Source: Bog-473 sp963745175 (GTDB taxonomy: Bacteria > Actinomycetota > Acidimicrobiia > Acidimicrobiales > RAAP-2). From it: 64,000 bases of DNA. Shown in pieces: positions 32,911 through 42,663 of the stretch (its first letter is position 1; every line of letters begins with the position of its first letter). The stretch spans positions 186,001-250,000 of the forward strand of contig CAVUWK010000006.1 in assembly GCA_963745175.1 (NCBI GenBank), given 5' to 3'. The translations under genes were made by a program, and so were the position numbers. The notes beneath the pieces are model-generated. The model made no database searches, was not told the DNA's origin, and worked only from the letters and a program-made list of their open reading frames with translations.

Positions 32911-34572
32911 TCAGCTGATCCAGATCTGGGTCGGCCAGACGGAGCCACCGATCATGCCGTAGGCCGGCGTGCCCTGCGGCGTGGTGGGGTTGTTGAAGTT
33001 CTGCACGGTGGGGTTGCCGATGACGGCCCACACCGCCCGGTCGGTCCACAGGTAGGGCAGGTCGAGCGCGAGGCGCTTGTTCACCGTCCTGTAGGAGGCC
33101 TCGCGGACGGCCTTGTCGGTGCTCGTCCGACCCGCCAGGAGCGCCGTCTCGACGGTCGGGTCGGCGTTACGGGCCATGTTGATCGACAGCGCTCCGGAGC
33201 TCACGGTGGTCGTGCTCCAGAATATGTAATTCAGGTCGGGGTCGACCGCGCCGAACTGCCGCCAGCCCAGGGCCTGGTACTTGCCGGCCAGCGCGTTGTT
33301 GATGGTGTCGTTCTGCTGCACGATGTTGGTGGTGACGCCGAAACCCACCTGCTTCCACGCCTGCTCCAGGTACTGGGCCGCCCGGATGGCCGCCGGCGAG
33401 TTGGTCGAGCCGTAGGTGAAGCTGATGGGACCCCCGTTGGTCTTGGCCGCCGCCTTGACCAGCTTGGCGGCTTGGGTCGGGTTGTACTTCGGGTACTGGG
33501 TCGTGGAGTAGTACGGCGAGCCTGGCACGAAGAGGCCGTTGCTCACCGGGAGCACGCCCTCGTCGATCACCTTGGCGTACTGGTTCCGGTTGATGGCCAT
33601 CGCCGCCGCCAGCCGCACGTTGGGGTCGCTGAACGGCTTGGCCAGGCAATTGAGCTGGACGCAGTTCATGTCGGGTTCCCCGGCGACGTGCGTGCTGTCG
33701 TCGATGTAGGAGTAGCTCTTGTTGCCCCGGAACTGCGTGATGATCTGCGGGGTGTCGGTGATCATCAGGTCGATGGTGCCCGACTTGAGCGCCTCGGCGC
33801 GGGCCGACTCGTCGGGGATGGGCTTGTAGGTGATCTGGGACAGGTAGGGCATGCCCTTGCGCCAGTACTTGGGGTTCGCGGTGGCGGTGAAGTGGCTGTT
33901 GGGGACCCACTCCTTGAACACGAAGGGCCCGGTGCCGATCGGATGCGAGGTCCCGTTCGGGTTGGACAGCATGGCGGGCGCGGCGATGTAGGCGATCTGG
34001 CCGCCGATGCCGCCCGCCAGATAGAACGGGAACGGCACCCAGGGCGACTTGAACGTGATGGTGGCGGCGAGCGGCCCGGACTGGGTGATGGAGACCAGCG
34101 TCGGGCCGATGACGACCCCGGTCAGGAGCGACTTGGATTGCGCTACGAGATTGGTCACCAGGGCGGCGCCGTCGCAGGGCGTGCTGTCGTGGAACACCAC
34201 GTTGGGGCGCAGCGTGATCGTCCACGAGGTGTAGGAGGCGTTGGGGACGACGGACTGGGCCAGATACGGGGCCCAGTCGCCGTTGGCCGTGACGATGGTC
34301 AGCGGGTCGAACACGGTACGGGCGTACATGACGCCGACCTCGTCGAAGCGGGCCTGGGTCGGGTCGAAGCCCGACTCCTCGGCGTCCACCCCGAACGTCA
34401 GCGAACCGCCCTTCTTGGGGGTCTTGGTGGACACCCCGTTGCGTCCGGGTCCGTTGGTGGTCGCACCGGCGATGCCGTCGAGTCCCAGCCCCAGTGCGCC
34501 CGCCCCCGCCACGCCCGCTGCCGCCGCCGCGCCGCCCAGCAGCACGGAGCGACGATCGAATCTCGAGACCAT
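32911..34572 (-). CDS. ABC transporter peptide-binding protein (SBP_bac_5 family)
   Basis: 553 residues. The N-terminus R-F-D-R-R-S-V-L-L-G-G-A is a Tat signal with hydrophobic A/G-rich core. The mature part has the family-5 extracellular solute-binding layout, including G-T-G-P-F-V-F-K-E-W-V-P-N and Y-W-R-K-G-M-P. These proteins bind oligopeptides or related solutes. No permease or ATPase genes accompany it. The ATG at 34570-34572 has GGAGGA upstream and a minus-strand TAACGT. It lies 11 nt ahead of mtrA and is probably co-transcribed with it. Confidence 0.9.
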   Translation of the reverse strand: MVSRFDRRSVLLGGAAAAAGVAGAGALGLGLDGIAGATTNGPGRNGVSTKTPKKGGSLTFGVDAEESGFDPTQARFDEVGVMYARTVFDPLTIVTANGDWAPYLAQSVVPNASYTSWTITLRPNVVFHDSTPCDGAALVTNLVAQSKSLLTGVVIGPTLVSITQSGPLAATITFKSPWVPFPFYLAGGIGGQIAYIAAPAMLSNPNGTSHPIGTGPFVFKEWVPNSHFTATANPKYWRKGMPYLSQITYKPIPDESARAEALKSGTIDLMITDTPQIITQFRGNKSYSYIDDSTHVAGEPDMNCVQLNCLAKPFSDPNVRLAAAMAINRNQYAKVIDEGVLPVSNGLFVPGSPYYSTTQYPKYNPTQAAKLVKAAAKTNGGPISFTYGSTNSPAAIRAAQYLEQAWKQVGFGVTTNIVQQNDTINNALAGKYQALGWRQFGAVDPDLNYIFWSTTTVSSGALSINMARNADPTVETALLAGRTSTDKAVREASYRTVNKRLALDLPYLWTDRAVWAVIGNPTVQNFNNPTTPQGTPAYGMIGGSVWPTQIWIS

Positions 34573-34601
34573 CGGTCCTCCATTCACCGAACCCAGCGGA
34601 C

Positions 34602-34621
34602 CCCCCGAAGGTTCTCGGGGG
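34602..34621. repeat. 7-bp inverted repeat in the SBP/xerC divergent region
   Basis: CCCCCGA and TCGGGGG flank a 6-nt spacer. It lies just downstream of the predicted minus-strand -10 (34622-34627) and could form a 5' hairpin in the peptide-binding-protein mRNA or act as an operator. Confidence 0.5.
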
Positions 34622-34627
34622 ACGTTA
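34622..34627 (-). promoter_or_regulatory. Putative -10 hexamer (TAACGT, minus strand), SBP-mtrAB-lpqB
   Basis: TAACGT on the minus strand lies about 50 nt upstream of the SBP ATG, giving a leadered mRNA whose leader includes GGAGGA. It is divergent from the xerC hexamer. Confidence 0.4.
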
Positions 34628-34655
34628 GTGCCCAGGATCCCCTGCGTGGGGGCGG

Positions 34656-34661
34656 TACCGT
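34656..34661 (+). promoter_or_regulatory. Putative -10 hexamer (TACCGT), xerC
   Basis: TACCGT ends 7 nt before the GTG at 34669, and no Shine-Dalgarno sequence is present. Confidence 0.42.
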
Positions 34662-34668
34662 TGCCTTC

Positions 34669-35529
34669 GTGTCGGCTGCCTGGGATCTGCCGGGATTTTC
34701 CGCCTGGCTGGGCGGCCGCGCCGCGGCCACCCGGACGGCCTATGTCAGCGACGTCCGCGCCTTCGCCGAGTGGATGGCGCGCAGCGACGTGGAGCGCCCC
34801 GACGGCGTCGACCGCATGCACCTGCGCCGGTACCTGGCGTCGCTCGGGACGCGCAAGCTGGCCCGGGCCACCATCGCCCGCAAGGCGGCTGCGCTGCGCT
34901 GCTACTTCTCCTGGCTGCTCCGGCAGGGTCGCCTCGATGCCGACCCGGCCCGGTCCCTGCGCGCCCCGTCCGGAGGCGGGCGCCTGCCCCGCGTGCTCTC
35001 CAGCGGGGAGGTCTCGGCGCTTCTCGACGAGCCGGCGGAGACGGCGCTTGACCGGCGGGACCTGGCCGTCCTCGAGCTGCTCTACGCAGCCGGGTTGCGC
35101 GTGTCGGAGCTCTGCGGTCTCGACCGGGGCGACATCGACCTGCGCGGCCGGACCGTCACCGTGCTCGGCAAGGGGAGCAAGCAGCGACGGGTCCCGGTGC
35201 ACGATGCCGCCGTCGCCGCGCTGCGGGCGTGGCTCGAGCACGGGCGGGACGACATGGAGGGCCCTCCCGAAGCGGCTTTCGTGAACCGCCGGGGCGCCCG
35301 CCTCGGCCCCCGCGACGTGCGCCGCATCCTCGACCGGCGTTCCACCTCGCCGACCCACCCGCACGCCCTGCGCCACACCTACGCCACGCACCTGCTCGAC
35401 GGCGGCGCCGACCTGCGGGTGGTCCAGGAGCTCCTGGGCCATGCCAGCCTGGCCACCACGCAGGTGTACACGCACGTCAGCAAGGAGCGCCTGCGCGCCG
35501 TCTACGGCGAGACCCACCCCCGGGCCTGA
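34669..35529 (+). CDS. xerC: Tyrosine recombinase XerC
   Basis: 286 residues. It resolves chromosome dimers at dif with XerD. The N-terminal SAM-like core-binding domain (about 1-90) precedes the catalytic domain, with Arg144, His232, Arg235, His258 and the nucleophile Tyr267 in the usual H-x-L-R-H and L-G-H-A-S-x9-Y spacing. It lies next to rpsB, as in many Actinobacteria, so it is a housekeeping recombinase rather than a phage integrase. GTG start at 34669. Confidence 0.93.
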   Translation: MSAAWDLPGFSAWLGGRAAATRTAYVSDVRAFAEWMARSDVERPDGVDRMHLRRYLASLGTRKLARATIARKAAALRCYFSWLLRQGRLDADPARSLRAPSGGGRLPRVLSSGEVSALLDEPAETALDRRDLAVLELLYAAGLRVSELCGLDRGDIDLRGRTVTVLGKGSKQRRVPVHDAAVAALRAWLEHGRDDMEGPPEAAFVNRRGARLGPRDVRRILDRRSTSPTHPHALRHTYATHLLDGGADLRVVQELLGHASLATTQVYTHVSKERLRAVYGETHPRA

Positions 35530-35562
35530 GCCTCCCCGGACGCTGAAGGCCCGCTGAGCGGC

Positions 35563-35568
35563 TACGAT
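35563..35568 (+). promoter_or_regulatory. Putative -10 hexamer (TACGAT), rpsB operon
   Basis: TACGAT lies 118 nt before the rpsB ATG, in the 157-bp xerC-rpsB gap. The long leader could carry an S2-responsive control site, as known for rpsB in other bacteria; no specific structure was proven here. Confidence 0.42.
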
Positions 35569-35686
35569 GGTTCGGCCCACCAGGGGGTGGGCAGCAGCAC
35601 CGACCAACATCACCTGCGCGCACTGCACGGTCGCGGCCCTCGGGCGGCGCGGCGCCAGGGGAGCAACCGACTGGAGGAACATCTCT

Positions 35687-36508
<822 letters not shown>

Positions 36509-36510
36509 CC

Positions 36511-37305
36511 GTGGCCAGCTCCACCGCCAAGGACGTCTCGACCCTGCGCCAGATGACCGGTGCCGGGATCCTCGACTGCCGGAACGCGCTCGAGGAGAGC
36601 GGCGGGGATATCGAGGAAGCGGCCAAGCAGCTCCGCATGAAGGGGCTGGCCGGCGCGGCCAAGCGGAGCGACCGCGAGGCATCCGAGGGTGCGGTGGCCG
36701 TGGCCCGCTCCGGTGATGTGGCGGCCATCGTCGAGCTGCGCTGCGAGACGGACTTCGTGGCCAAGGCCGCCAAATTCGTGTCCCTGGCCGACGACCTCGC
36801 CGCGCTGGTGGCCACCAAGGGCGTGGACGCCGTGGCCGAGCTCGACGATGTCATCGACGAGCTGCGGGCGACGCTGAAGGAGAACATCTCCATCGGGCGG
36901 GTTCGCCGCCTCGCCGCCGAGCCCGGCCAGGTGCTCGACACCTACCTGCACCAGCAGGCGGGGCGCGGCGTCAACGGCGTGGCCGTCGTGATCGAGGGCG
37001 GCACGGACGAGCTGGCGCACGACATCGCCGTGCAGATCGCGTTCACCAAGCCGGCCTACCTGAGTCGCGACGATGTCCCCGAGGCGGACGTCGCGGCCGA
37101 GCGCGCCACCGTGACGGAGATCTCGCGCAACGAGGGCAAGCCCGAGGCGGCCATGGACAAGATCGTCGAGGGCCGCATGACCGGCTGGTTCAAGGAGCGG
37201 GTGCTGCTCGACCAGGCCTACGTGCGCGACGAGAAGCAGACGATCGCCGGCATGCTCGGCTCGGCCCGCATCGTGTCGTTCGCGCAGGTCGTCATCGGCG
37301 CCTGA
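36511..37305 (+). CDS. tsf: Elongation factor Ts
   Basis: 264 residues. A guanine-nucleotide exchange factor for EF-Tu. The N-terminal UBA-like domain has L-R-Q-M-T-G-A-G-I-L-D-C-R-N-A-L, and C-E-T-D-F-V-A-K is the EF-Tu-binding core. The GTG at 36511 is 2 nt after the rpsB stop. The rpsB-tsf-pyrH-frr order is the standard one. Confidence 0.95.
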   Translation: MASSTAKDVSTLRQMTGAGILDCRNALEESGGDIEEAAKQLRMKGLAGAAKRSDREASEGAVAVARSGDVAAIVELRCETDFVAKAAKFVSLADDLAALVATKGVDAVAELDDVIDELRATLKENISIGRVRRLAAEPGQVLDTYLHQQAGRGVNGVAVVIEGGTDELAHDIAVQIAFTKPAYLSRDDVPEADVAAERATVTEISRNEGKPEAAMDKIVEGRMTGWFKERVLLDQAYVRDEKQTIAGMLGSARIVSFAQVVIGA

Positions 37306-37317
37306 GCGCTGCGGATC

Positions 37318-38037
37318 GTGGGAGAACCGCGCCGGATTGTGCTGAAGATGTCGGGGGAGGCTCTGGCCTCCGCCGCGTCCGACGAGACCATCGACGCCGC
37401 CACGGTGGAGCGCATGGCGAAGGAGATGGCGCGCGCCATGGACGGCGGCGGGCTCGAGCTCGCGGTCGTGGTCGGCGGCGGCAACATCTGGCGGGGCACG
37501 ACGGGGGAGAGCGGCGGCATGGACCGCGCCACCTCCGACACCATGGGCATGCTCGGGACGGTCATCAACGCGCTGGCCCTCCAAGATGCGCTCGAGCAGC
37601 AGGACCAGCCGACCCGGGTGCTGAGCGCCCTCTCCATGGCCGAGGTGGCCGAGCCCTACATCCGGCGTCGGGCCATCCGGCACCTCGAGAAGGGCCGCAT
37701 CGTCGTCTTCGCCGCGGGCATGGGGAACCCCTTCTTCACCACCGACACCCCGGCGGCGCTGCGGGCGGCCGAAATCGGGGCCGAGCTGCTCTGCAAGGGC
37801 ACCCACTCGGGGGTGGACGGCGTCTACAGCGCCGACCCCAAGCTCGATCCGACCGCCACCCGTTACGACGAGATCTCCTTCATGGATGTGATCAACCGCG
37901 ACCTGCGCGTGATGGATCTCACCGCCATCACCTTCTGCAAGGACAACAACCTGCCGATCCGGGTCTTCGACCTCATGATCCCCGGCAACATCCCTCGTGC
38001 GCTCAGCGGCGAGCAGATCGGTACGCTGGTCCGCTGA
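37318..38037 (+). CDS. pyrH: UMP kinase
   Basis: 239 residues of the bacterial amino-acid-kinase fold. It opens R-I-V-L-K-M-S-G-E-A-L and has V-V-G-G-G-N-I-W-R-G and D-T-P-A-A-L-R-A-A-E motifs. It phosphorylates UMP to UDP. GTG start at 37318. The stop shares one base with the frr ATG (TGATG). Confidence 0.95.
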   Translation: MGEPRRIVLKMSGEALASAASDETIDAATVERMAKEMARAMDGGGLELAVVVGGGNIWRGTTGESGGMDRATSDTMGMLGTVINALALQDALEQQDQPTRVLSALSMAEVAEPYIRRRAIRHLEKGRIVVFAAGMGNPFFTTDTPAALRAAEIGAELLCKGTHSGVDGVYSADPKLDPTATRYDEISFMDVINRDLRVMDLTAITFCKDNNLPIRVFDLMIPGNIPRALSGEQIGTLVR

Positions 38038-38606
38038 TGGACGACGACCTCGCCGCCCTGGTCAAGGATGACACCAGGGACAAGATGGCCAAAGCCATCG
38101 ATCACGTCCGCCACGAGATGAGCAACGTGCGCACCGGCCGGGCCTCGTCGGCCCTCCTCGAGCCGCTGATGGTGGACTACTACGGCACCCCCACCCCCCT
38201 CCGCCAGCTGGCCGGCTTCAGCGTCCCCGACGCCATGCTGCTGGTCATCTCGCCCTACGACAAGGGCTCGCTCGGAGCGATCGAGAAGGCCATCATGGCG
38301 TCGGACCTGGGAATCAATCCCACCAACGACGGGACCGTGATCCGACTGGCCTTTCCGCCGTTGACAGAAGAGCGGCGTAAGGAGCTGGTGAAGGTCGTCC
38401 GGCACAAGGCCGAGGAGGGGAAGGTGGCTGTGCGTAACCTGCGGAGGGCGGGGCGGCACGATCTCGAGGCGTTGCAGAAGGACGGCGATCTCTCGACCGA
38501 CGAGCTCGAGCGCGTCGAGAAGGATCTCGAGAAGATCACCCACGATCAGGTGGCCGTGATCGACCAGCTGCTCGCGCACAAAGAGCAAGAACTGCTGCAG
38601 GTCTGA
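38037..38606 (+). CDS. frr: Ribosome-recycling factor
   Basis: 189 residues, full length. The three-helix domain has V-R-T-G-R-A-S-S-A-L-L and V-R-N-L-R-R. It splits post-termination ribosomes with EF-G. It overlaps pyrH by 1 nt and is followed by cdsA 12 nt later. Confidence 0.95.
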   Translation: MDDDLAALVKDDTRDKMAKAIDHVRHEMSNVRTGRASSALLEPLMVDYYGTPTPLRQLAGFSVPDAMLLVISPYDKGSLGAIEKAIMASDLGINPTNDGTVIRLAFPPLTEERRKELVKVVRHKAEEGKVAVRNLRRAGRHDLEALQKDGDLSTDELERVEKDLEKITHDQVAVIDQLLAHKEQELLQV

Positions 38607-38618
38607 GGAGCGACGCGC

Positions 38619-40157
38619 ATGCCCGACGACACCGACGACTACGGAGATTTTGAGAACGGCCTCGACGGCACCGCCGACCCCGGCGCGGAGGGGATCGACG
38701 AGGATCCGCCGAGCTACCACTCGGGCCGCGTGCGCATCATCGGAGCCGAGCCCGCCGGCGACACGGTCCGCGAGGTGACGGGTCCCGTCGTCGACGACCA
38801 CCCGGGACTGCCGCACTGGAACGACGCGCCGACCGGGCAGGTTCCGGCGATCCTCGACAGCAGCACCGGCGAGGAGCAGGCGGTGGCGCCGCCCATGTGG
38901 CGCGAGGAGGAGACGGACTGGGAGGCCCAGGAAGAGGTCTTCGAGCCGTCGATGCTCTCCGACGACCTGCCGGCGGTCGGTGCGTTGCTCAGTGAGCAGC
39001 CCGAGGGCCCCGACGTGGAGCGCCAACCCTGGCACTTCGAGTCCGACGACACCTTGGTGATCCCGCCCGAGCCCGGCTTCGAGCCGCTGCCGGACCCGCG
39101 CCGCGAGCCGGTCGGCGAAGCCGAGCCGCTCGCGCCGGCGGAGCCTCCGTACGAATCCGAGTTCGAACCGGCCGAGGTGTCGCCCCGCCTGGCGTCGTCG
39201 GAGACGGCGGCCGCCTCCGCGGCGGCGGCCTCGCGGCTCACCCCGCCCCAACCGCCCGACCCCAAGCCCCGGACGACCCGCACCACCCGGAGCAGGGCCA
39301 CCGTCCGCACGGGCAACGTGAACACGGCGGGCACCGGGGGCCGCGACATGCGGGTGGCCATCGGCTCCGGCATCCTGCTCGGTGCGATCGCGCTGATCTG
39401 CTTCGCCGCCGGCACGGTGGCGACCATGGTGATCGTCTGCGTCGTCGTGTTGCTGGCGGCTGCGGAGGCCTATGCCGCGTTCCGGCGCGCGCAGTACCAC
39501 CCGGCCACGCTGCTCGGGCTCGTCGCCACCCTGTCGTTGTTGATCGAGACGTACAACAAGGGCGTGGCCGCGCTGCCGCTGGTGCTCGTGCTGCTCGTCG
39601 CCGGCTCCTTCGTCTGGTACCTGGCCCGGGTCGAACCGGCGGCGGAACCGGTGTCGGGCATCGCCTCGACCGTGTTCGTCTTCGTCTGGGTCGGCGCCTT
39701 CGGGTCCTTCGCCGCCCTGCTGCTCGACCCCAACCTGTTCCCCGACCGCCACGGGATCGCCTTCCTCCTCGCCGCCGTCATCGTGACGGTGGCCGACGAC
39801 GTCGCCTCGCTGCTGGTCGGGGCGGCCATGGGACGCCACCAGCTGGCTCCCTCCATCAGTCCCAACAAGAGCTGGGAGGGTCTGATCGGCGGCGCCGTGG
39901 CGGCCATCCTCGTCTCCGTCATCGTCGTCCACTTCATCCACCCGTGGACGATCGGCAAGGCCGCGCTCTACGGGGTGGTCGTGGCGATCGTGGCCCCGCT
40001 GGGCGACCTGAGCCAGTCCATGATCAAACGTCACCTCGGCATCAAGGACATGGGACGTCTGCTCCCCGGCCACGGCGGCATCCTGGACCGGGTCGACGGC
40101 TTGCTCTTCGTGATCCCCGCCACGTACTTCGTGGTCAAGGCGATGCACCTCGGGTGA
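38619..40157 (+). CDS. cdsA: Phosphatidate cytidylyltransferase with long acidic N-terminal extension
   Basis: 512 residues, about twice the usual CdsA length. The first about 240 are hydrophilic, acidic and proline-rich with no recognised domain. From about residue 243 to the end lie the membrane segments and the CdsA signature S-P-N-K-S-W-E-G followed by G-D-L-x-Q-S-M-I-K-R and D-R-V-D-G. It makes CDP-diacylglycerol for phospholipids. GAGGAG precedes the ATG. The extension may be a cytoplasmic regulatory or tethering tail. Confidence 0.92.
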   Translation: MPDDTDDYGDFENGLDGTADPGAEGIDEDPPSYHSGRVRIIGAEPAGDTVREVTGPVVDDHPGLPHWNDAPTGQVPAILDSSTGEEQAVAPPMWREEETDWEAQEEVFEPSMLSDDLPAVGALLSEQPEGPDVERQPWHFESDDTLVIPPEPGFEPLPDPRREPVGEAEPLAPAEPPYESEFEPAEVSPRLASSETAAASAAAASRLTPPQPPDPKPRTTRTTRSRATVRTGNVNTAGTGGRDMRVAIGSGILLGAIALICFAAGTVATMVIVCVVVLLAAAEAYAAFRRAQYHPATLLGLVATLSLLIETYNKGVAALPLVLVLLVAGSFVWYLARVEPAAEPVSGIASTVFVFVWVGAFGSFAALLLDPNLFPDRHGIAFLLAAVIVTVADDVASLLVGAAMGRHQLAPSISPNKSWEGLIGGAVAAILVSVIVVHFIHPWTIGKAALYGVVVAIVAPLGDLSQSMIKRHLGIKDMGRLLPGHGGILDRVDGLLFVIPATYFVVKAMHLG

Positions 40158-40168
40158 GCTGACCGCTG

Positions 40169-41339
40169 ATGCGTACGGTCAGCCTGATGGGCTCCACCGG
40201 GTCGATCGGTACCCAGGCGCTCGACGTCATCCGGAGGGAACCCGAGCGCTTCCGCGTCCGTGCGCTGGCCGCGCAGCGCTCGGTCGAAGACCTCCTGGTC
40301 CAGGTGGCGGAGTTCGTGCCCGACCTGGTGGTGATCGGCGACCCCGCCCGCTACGGCGAGGTGCGCGCGGGCGTCCCCGCCCGCACCGAGGTGATGGTCG
40401 GAGAGGAGGGCTTGGTGGCGGCCGCCGGCAGCGCCGACGTCGTGCTCAACGGGGTCGTGGGCTTCGCCGGCCTGCCCGTGACGATGGCGGCGCTCGAGGC
40501 CGGGAAGCTGCTGGCGCTGGCGAACAAGGAGTCACTGATCGCCGGGGCGCCGGTCGTGCAGAAGGCCCGCCGCACCCCTGGGGCGGAGATCGTCCCGGTC
40601 GACTCGGAGCACTGCGCCCTGCACCAGTGCCTGGCCGCGGTGCACGCCACGACCGACGTCGCCCGGCTGCTCCTCACCGCGTCGGGCGGGCCGTTCCGCG
40701 GCTGGCCGGCCGAGCGGCTGGGCGCGGTCACCGTGGCCGACGCGCTGGCCCACCCCACCTGGTCGATGGGGCCCGAAGATCACGATCGACTCGTCCACGC
40801 TCATGAACAAGGGCCTCGAGGTGATCGAGGCCCACGAGCTCTTCGGCATCGGCTACGACCGCATCGACGTCGTCGTCCACCCGCAGTCGATCGTGCACTC
40901 CATGGTGGAGCTGCGCGACGGGTCGACGCTGGCCCAGCTGTCGAACCCCGACATGCGCCTCCCGATCGCCTATGCCCTCGGCTGGCCCGACCGGGGGGCG
41001 ACGCCGTTCGGGGCGCTCGACTGGACGACCCCCCAGAGCCTGACCTTCGAGCCGCCCGACCGCCGCGTGTTCCGCTGCATCGACCTGGCCTACGAGGCCG
41101 GCCGGTGCGGCGGCTCGGCCCCGGCCTGGCTGAGCGCGGCGAACGAGGTGGCCGTCGAGGCCTTCCTGGGCAACGCCCTGTCCTGGGGCGGCATCGCCGA
41201 CGTGGTTGCCGAGACGATGGCGGACTGGGTCGACGACCCCGTGGACCAGGTCGAAGCGGTGTTGGCGGCCGATGCCGCGGCCAGGGACCGGGCCCGCCTG
41301 GCCCTGGACCGACGCCTGGCGCTCGGTGGCGACCGGTAG
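40169..41339 (+). CDS. dxr: 1-deoxy-D-xylulose-5-phosphate reductoisomerase, one frameshift in the sequence
   Basis: Joining the frames gives 389 residues, the normal Dxr length. The 5' part has L-M-G-S-T-G-S-I-G-T-Q-A-L (NADPH binding) and A-L-A-N-K-E-S-L-I. After W-S-M-G-P the correct continuation K-I-T-I-D-S-S-T-L-M-N-K-G-L-E is one base away, so an extra base lies around 40771-40775 in a GGGGCCC tract. The 3' frame then has A-N-E-V-A-V-E and runs to 41339. Dxr is essential for the MEP pathway, so this is probably a sequence error. The TAG stop also starts the -10 of rseP. Confidence 0.85.
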
Positions 41340-41342
41340 CGT
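41337..41342 (+). promoter_or_regulatory. Putative -10 hexamer (TAGCGT), rseP
   Basis: TAGCGT begins with the dxr TAG stop and ends 8 nt before the rseP ATG at 41351. Confidence 0.45.
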
Positions 41343-41350
41343 TGTCCCTG

Positions 41351-42658
41351 ATGACGACCCTCACCGAGAAGGAGGCGCCGGCGGCGGAGCCGCCCTCCCA
41401 GCCGGACCCGCCGGCTGACGGCAACCGGTCACGGGTCATCCAGCTCGTGGTGGCCCTGGTCCTGATCACGGGCGTCTTCATCGCCCTCGGCTGGGGCTAC
41501 CTGCTGCTCTTCATCGCCATCCTGTTCGCCATCGTCATGCTGCACGAGTTCGGCCACTTCATCACCGCCAAGCGAGCCGGCATGCAGGTGACGGAGTACT
41601 TCGTCGGCTTCGGCCCGCGGCTGTGGTCCGTGCGGAGGGGAGAGACCGAGTACGGGGTCAAGGCCATTCCCGCCGGCGGGTACGTGCGTATCACCGGGTT
41701 CACCTCCACCGAGGAGGTGCCCGAGGAGGACGAGGCCCGCGCCTACCGGCAGCAACCCTTTCTCCAGCGGATCATCGTGGCGTCGGCGGGCTCGGCCATG
41801 CACTTCCTCATCGCCTTCGTCCTGGCGCTCATCCTGGTCCTGACCTTCGGCCAGTCGACGAACAACATCAAGGTCGCCTCCCTCGACCACTGGGCCGGCC
41901 GGACGACGCCGGCGGCCCTGGCCGGCCTGCGGGCCGGGGACACCATCGTCTCCATCAACGGGAAGTCGTTGGCCAGCGCCACCTCGCTGACCGACACCAT
42001 CGGCCGGTCCACGGGCAAGCCAGTGACGATCGGGGTCGAGCGCGACGGCAAGCTCATCCACCTGACGGCCACCCCGGAGAGCGGCAAGGGGATCAAGGTC
42101 GACCACCAGCCGTTGGCCAACCACGGCTACCTCGGCTTCACCCTCGGCGGGTACGCCACCGCGCCCGTCTCCGTCATCGGCAGCCCGGGCGCCGCCGTGT
42201 CCACTATGTGGAACCTGACGCACCAGGAGGTGACCGGGCTCGGGCAGACGTTCTCGTGGAGCGGGCTGGACTCGCTCTACCACCAGGTGACGAATTCCAA
42301 GGACGCGCAGTCGGCGGTGAATAACCCCGGCTCCCAGGCGCGTCCGGTCTCCATCATCGGGATCGCCAACCTCGGCGCGCAGTCGGAGCAGGCGGGGTTC
42401 GCCTCGGTGCTGATCCTGCTCATCGCCATCAACATCGTGTTCGGGATCTTGAACATGCTGCCGATGATCCCCCTCGACGGCGGGCACGTCGCCATCGCGG
42501 GCTACGAGTGGATCCGCACCAAGCGCGGCCAGCCCTACTACCGGGCCGACATCACCAAGCTGTTCCCGGTGGCCGCGCTGTTCATCGCGTTCCTCCTCGT
42601 CTTCGTCTTCGCCGGCATCTTTCTCGATATCACCCACCCGCTCCAGATCCCGCACTGA
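41351..42658 (+). CDS. rseP: RseP-like site-2 intramembrane metalloprotease (M50)
   Basis: 435 residues. The zinc motif H-E-F-G-H is at residues 65-69 within the first membrane segments. A PDZ domain (about 170-250) follows and the second catalytic motif N-M-L-P-M-I-P-L-D-G-G-H is near residue 370. It cleaves membrane-bound anti-sigma factors or signal peptides. It lies in the standard dxr-rseP-ispG order. Start ATG at 41351. Confidence 0.93.
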   Translation: MTTLTEKEAPAAEPPSQPDPPADGNRSRVIQLVVALVLITGVFIALGWGYLLLFIAILFAIVMLHEFGHFITAKRAGMQVTEYFVGFGPRLWSVRRGETEYGVKAIPAGGYVRITGFTSTEEVPEEDEARAYRQQPFLQRIIVASAGSAMHFLIAFVLALILVLTFGQSTNNIKVASLDHWAGRTTPAALAGLRAGDTIVSINGKSLASATSLTDTIGRSTGKPVTIGVERDGKLIHLTATPESGKGIKVDHQPLANHGYLGFTLGGYATAPVSVIGSPGAAVSTMWNLTHQEVTGLGQTFSWSGLDSLYHQVTNSKDAQSAVNNPGSQARPVSIIGIANLGAQSEQAGFASVLILLIAINIVFGILNMLPMIPLDGGHVAIAGYEWIRTKRGQPYYRADITKLFPVAALFIAFLLVFVFAGIFLDITHPLQIPH

Positions 42659-42663
42659 TCGCC

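Noticed and set aside
34669..35529. Tyrosine recombinase as a sign of a mobile element
   Set aside because: Housekeeping XerC length and position next to rpsB; no att sites, phage or cargo genes.
37863..40148. 761-codon antisense frame over pyrH/frr/cdsA
   Set aside because: Codon-bias artefact; sense genes are unambiguous.
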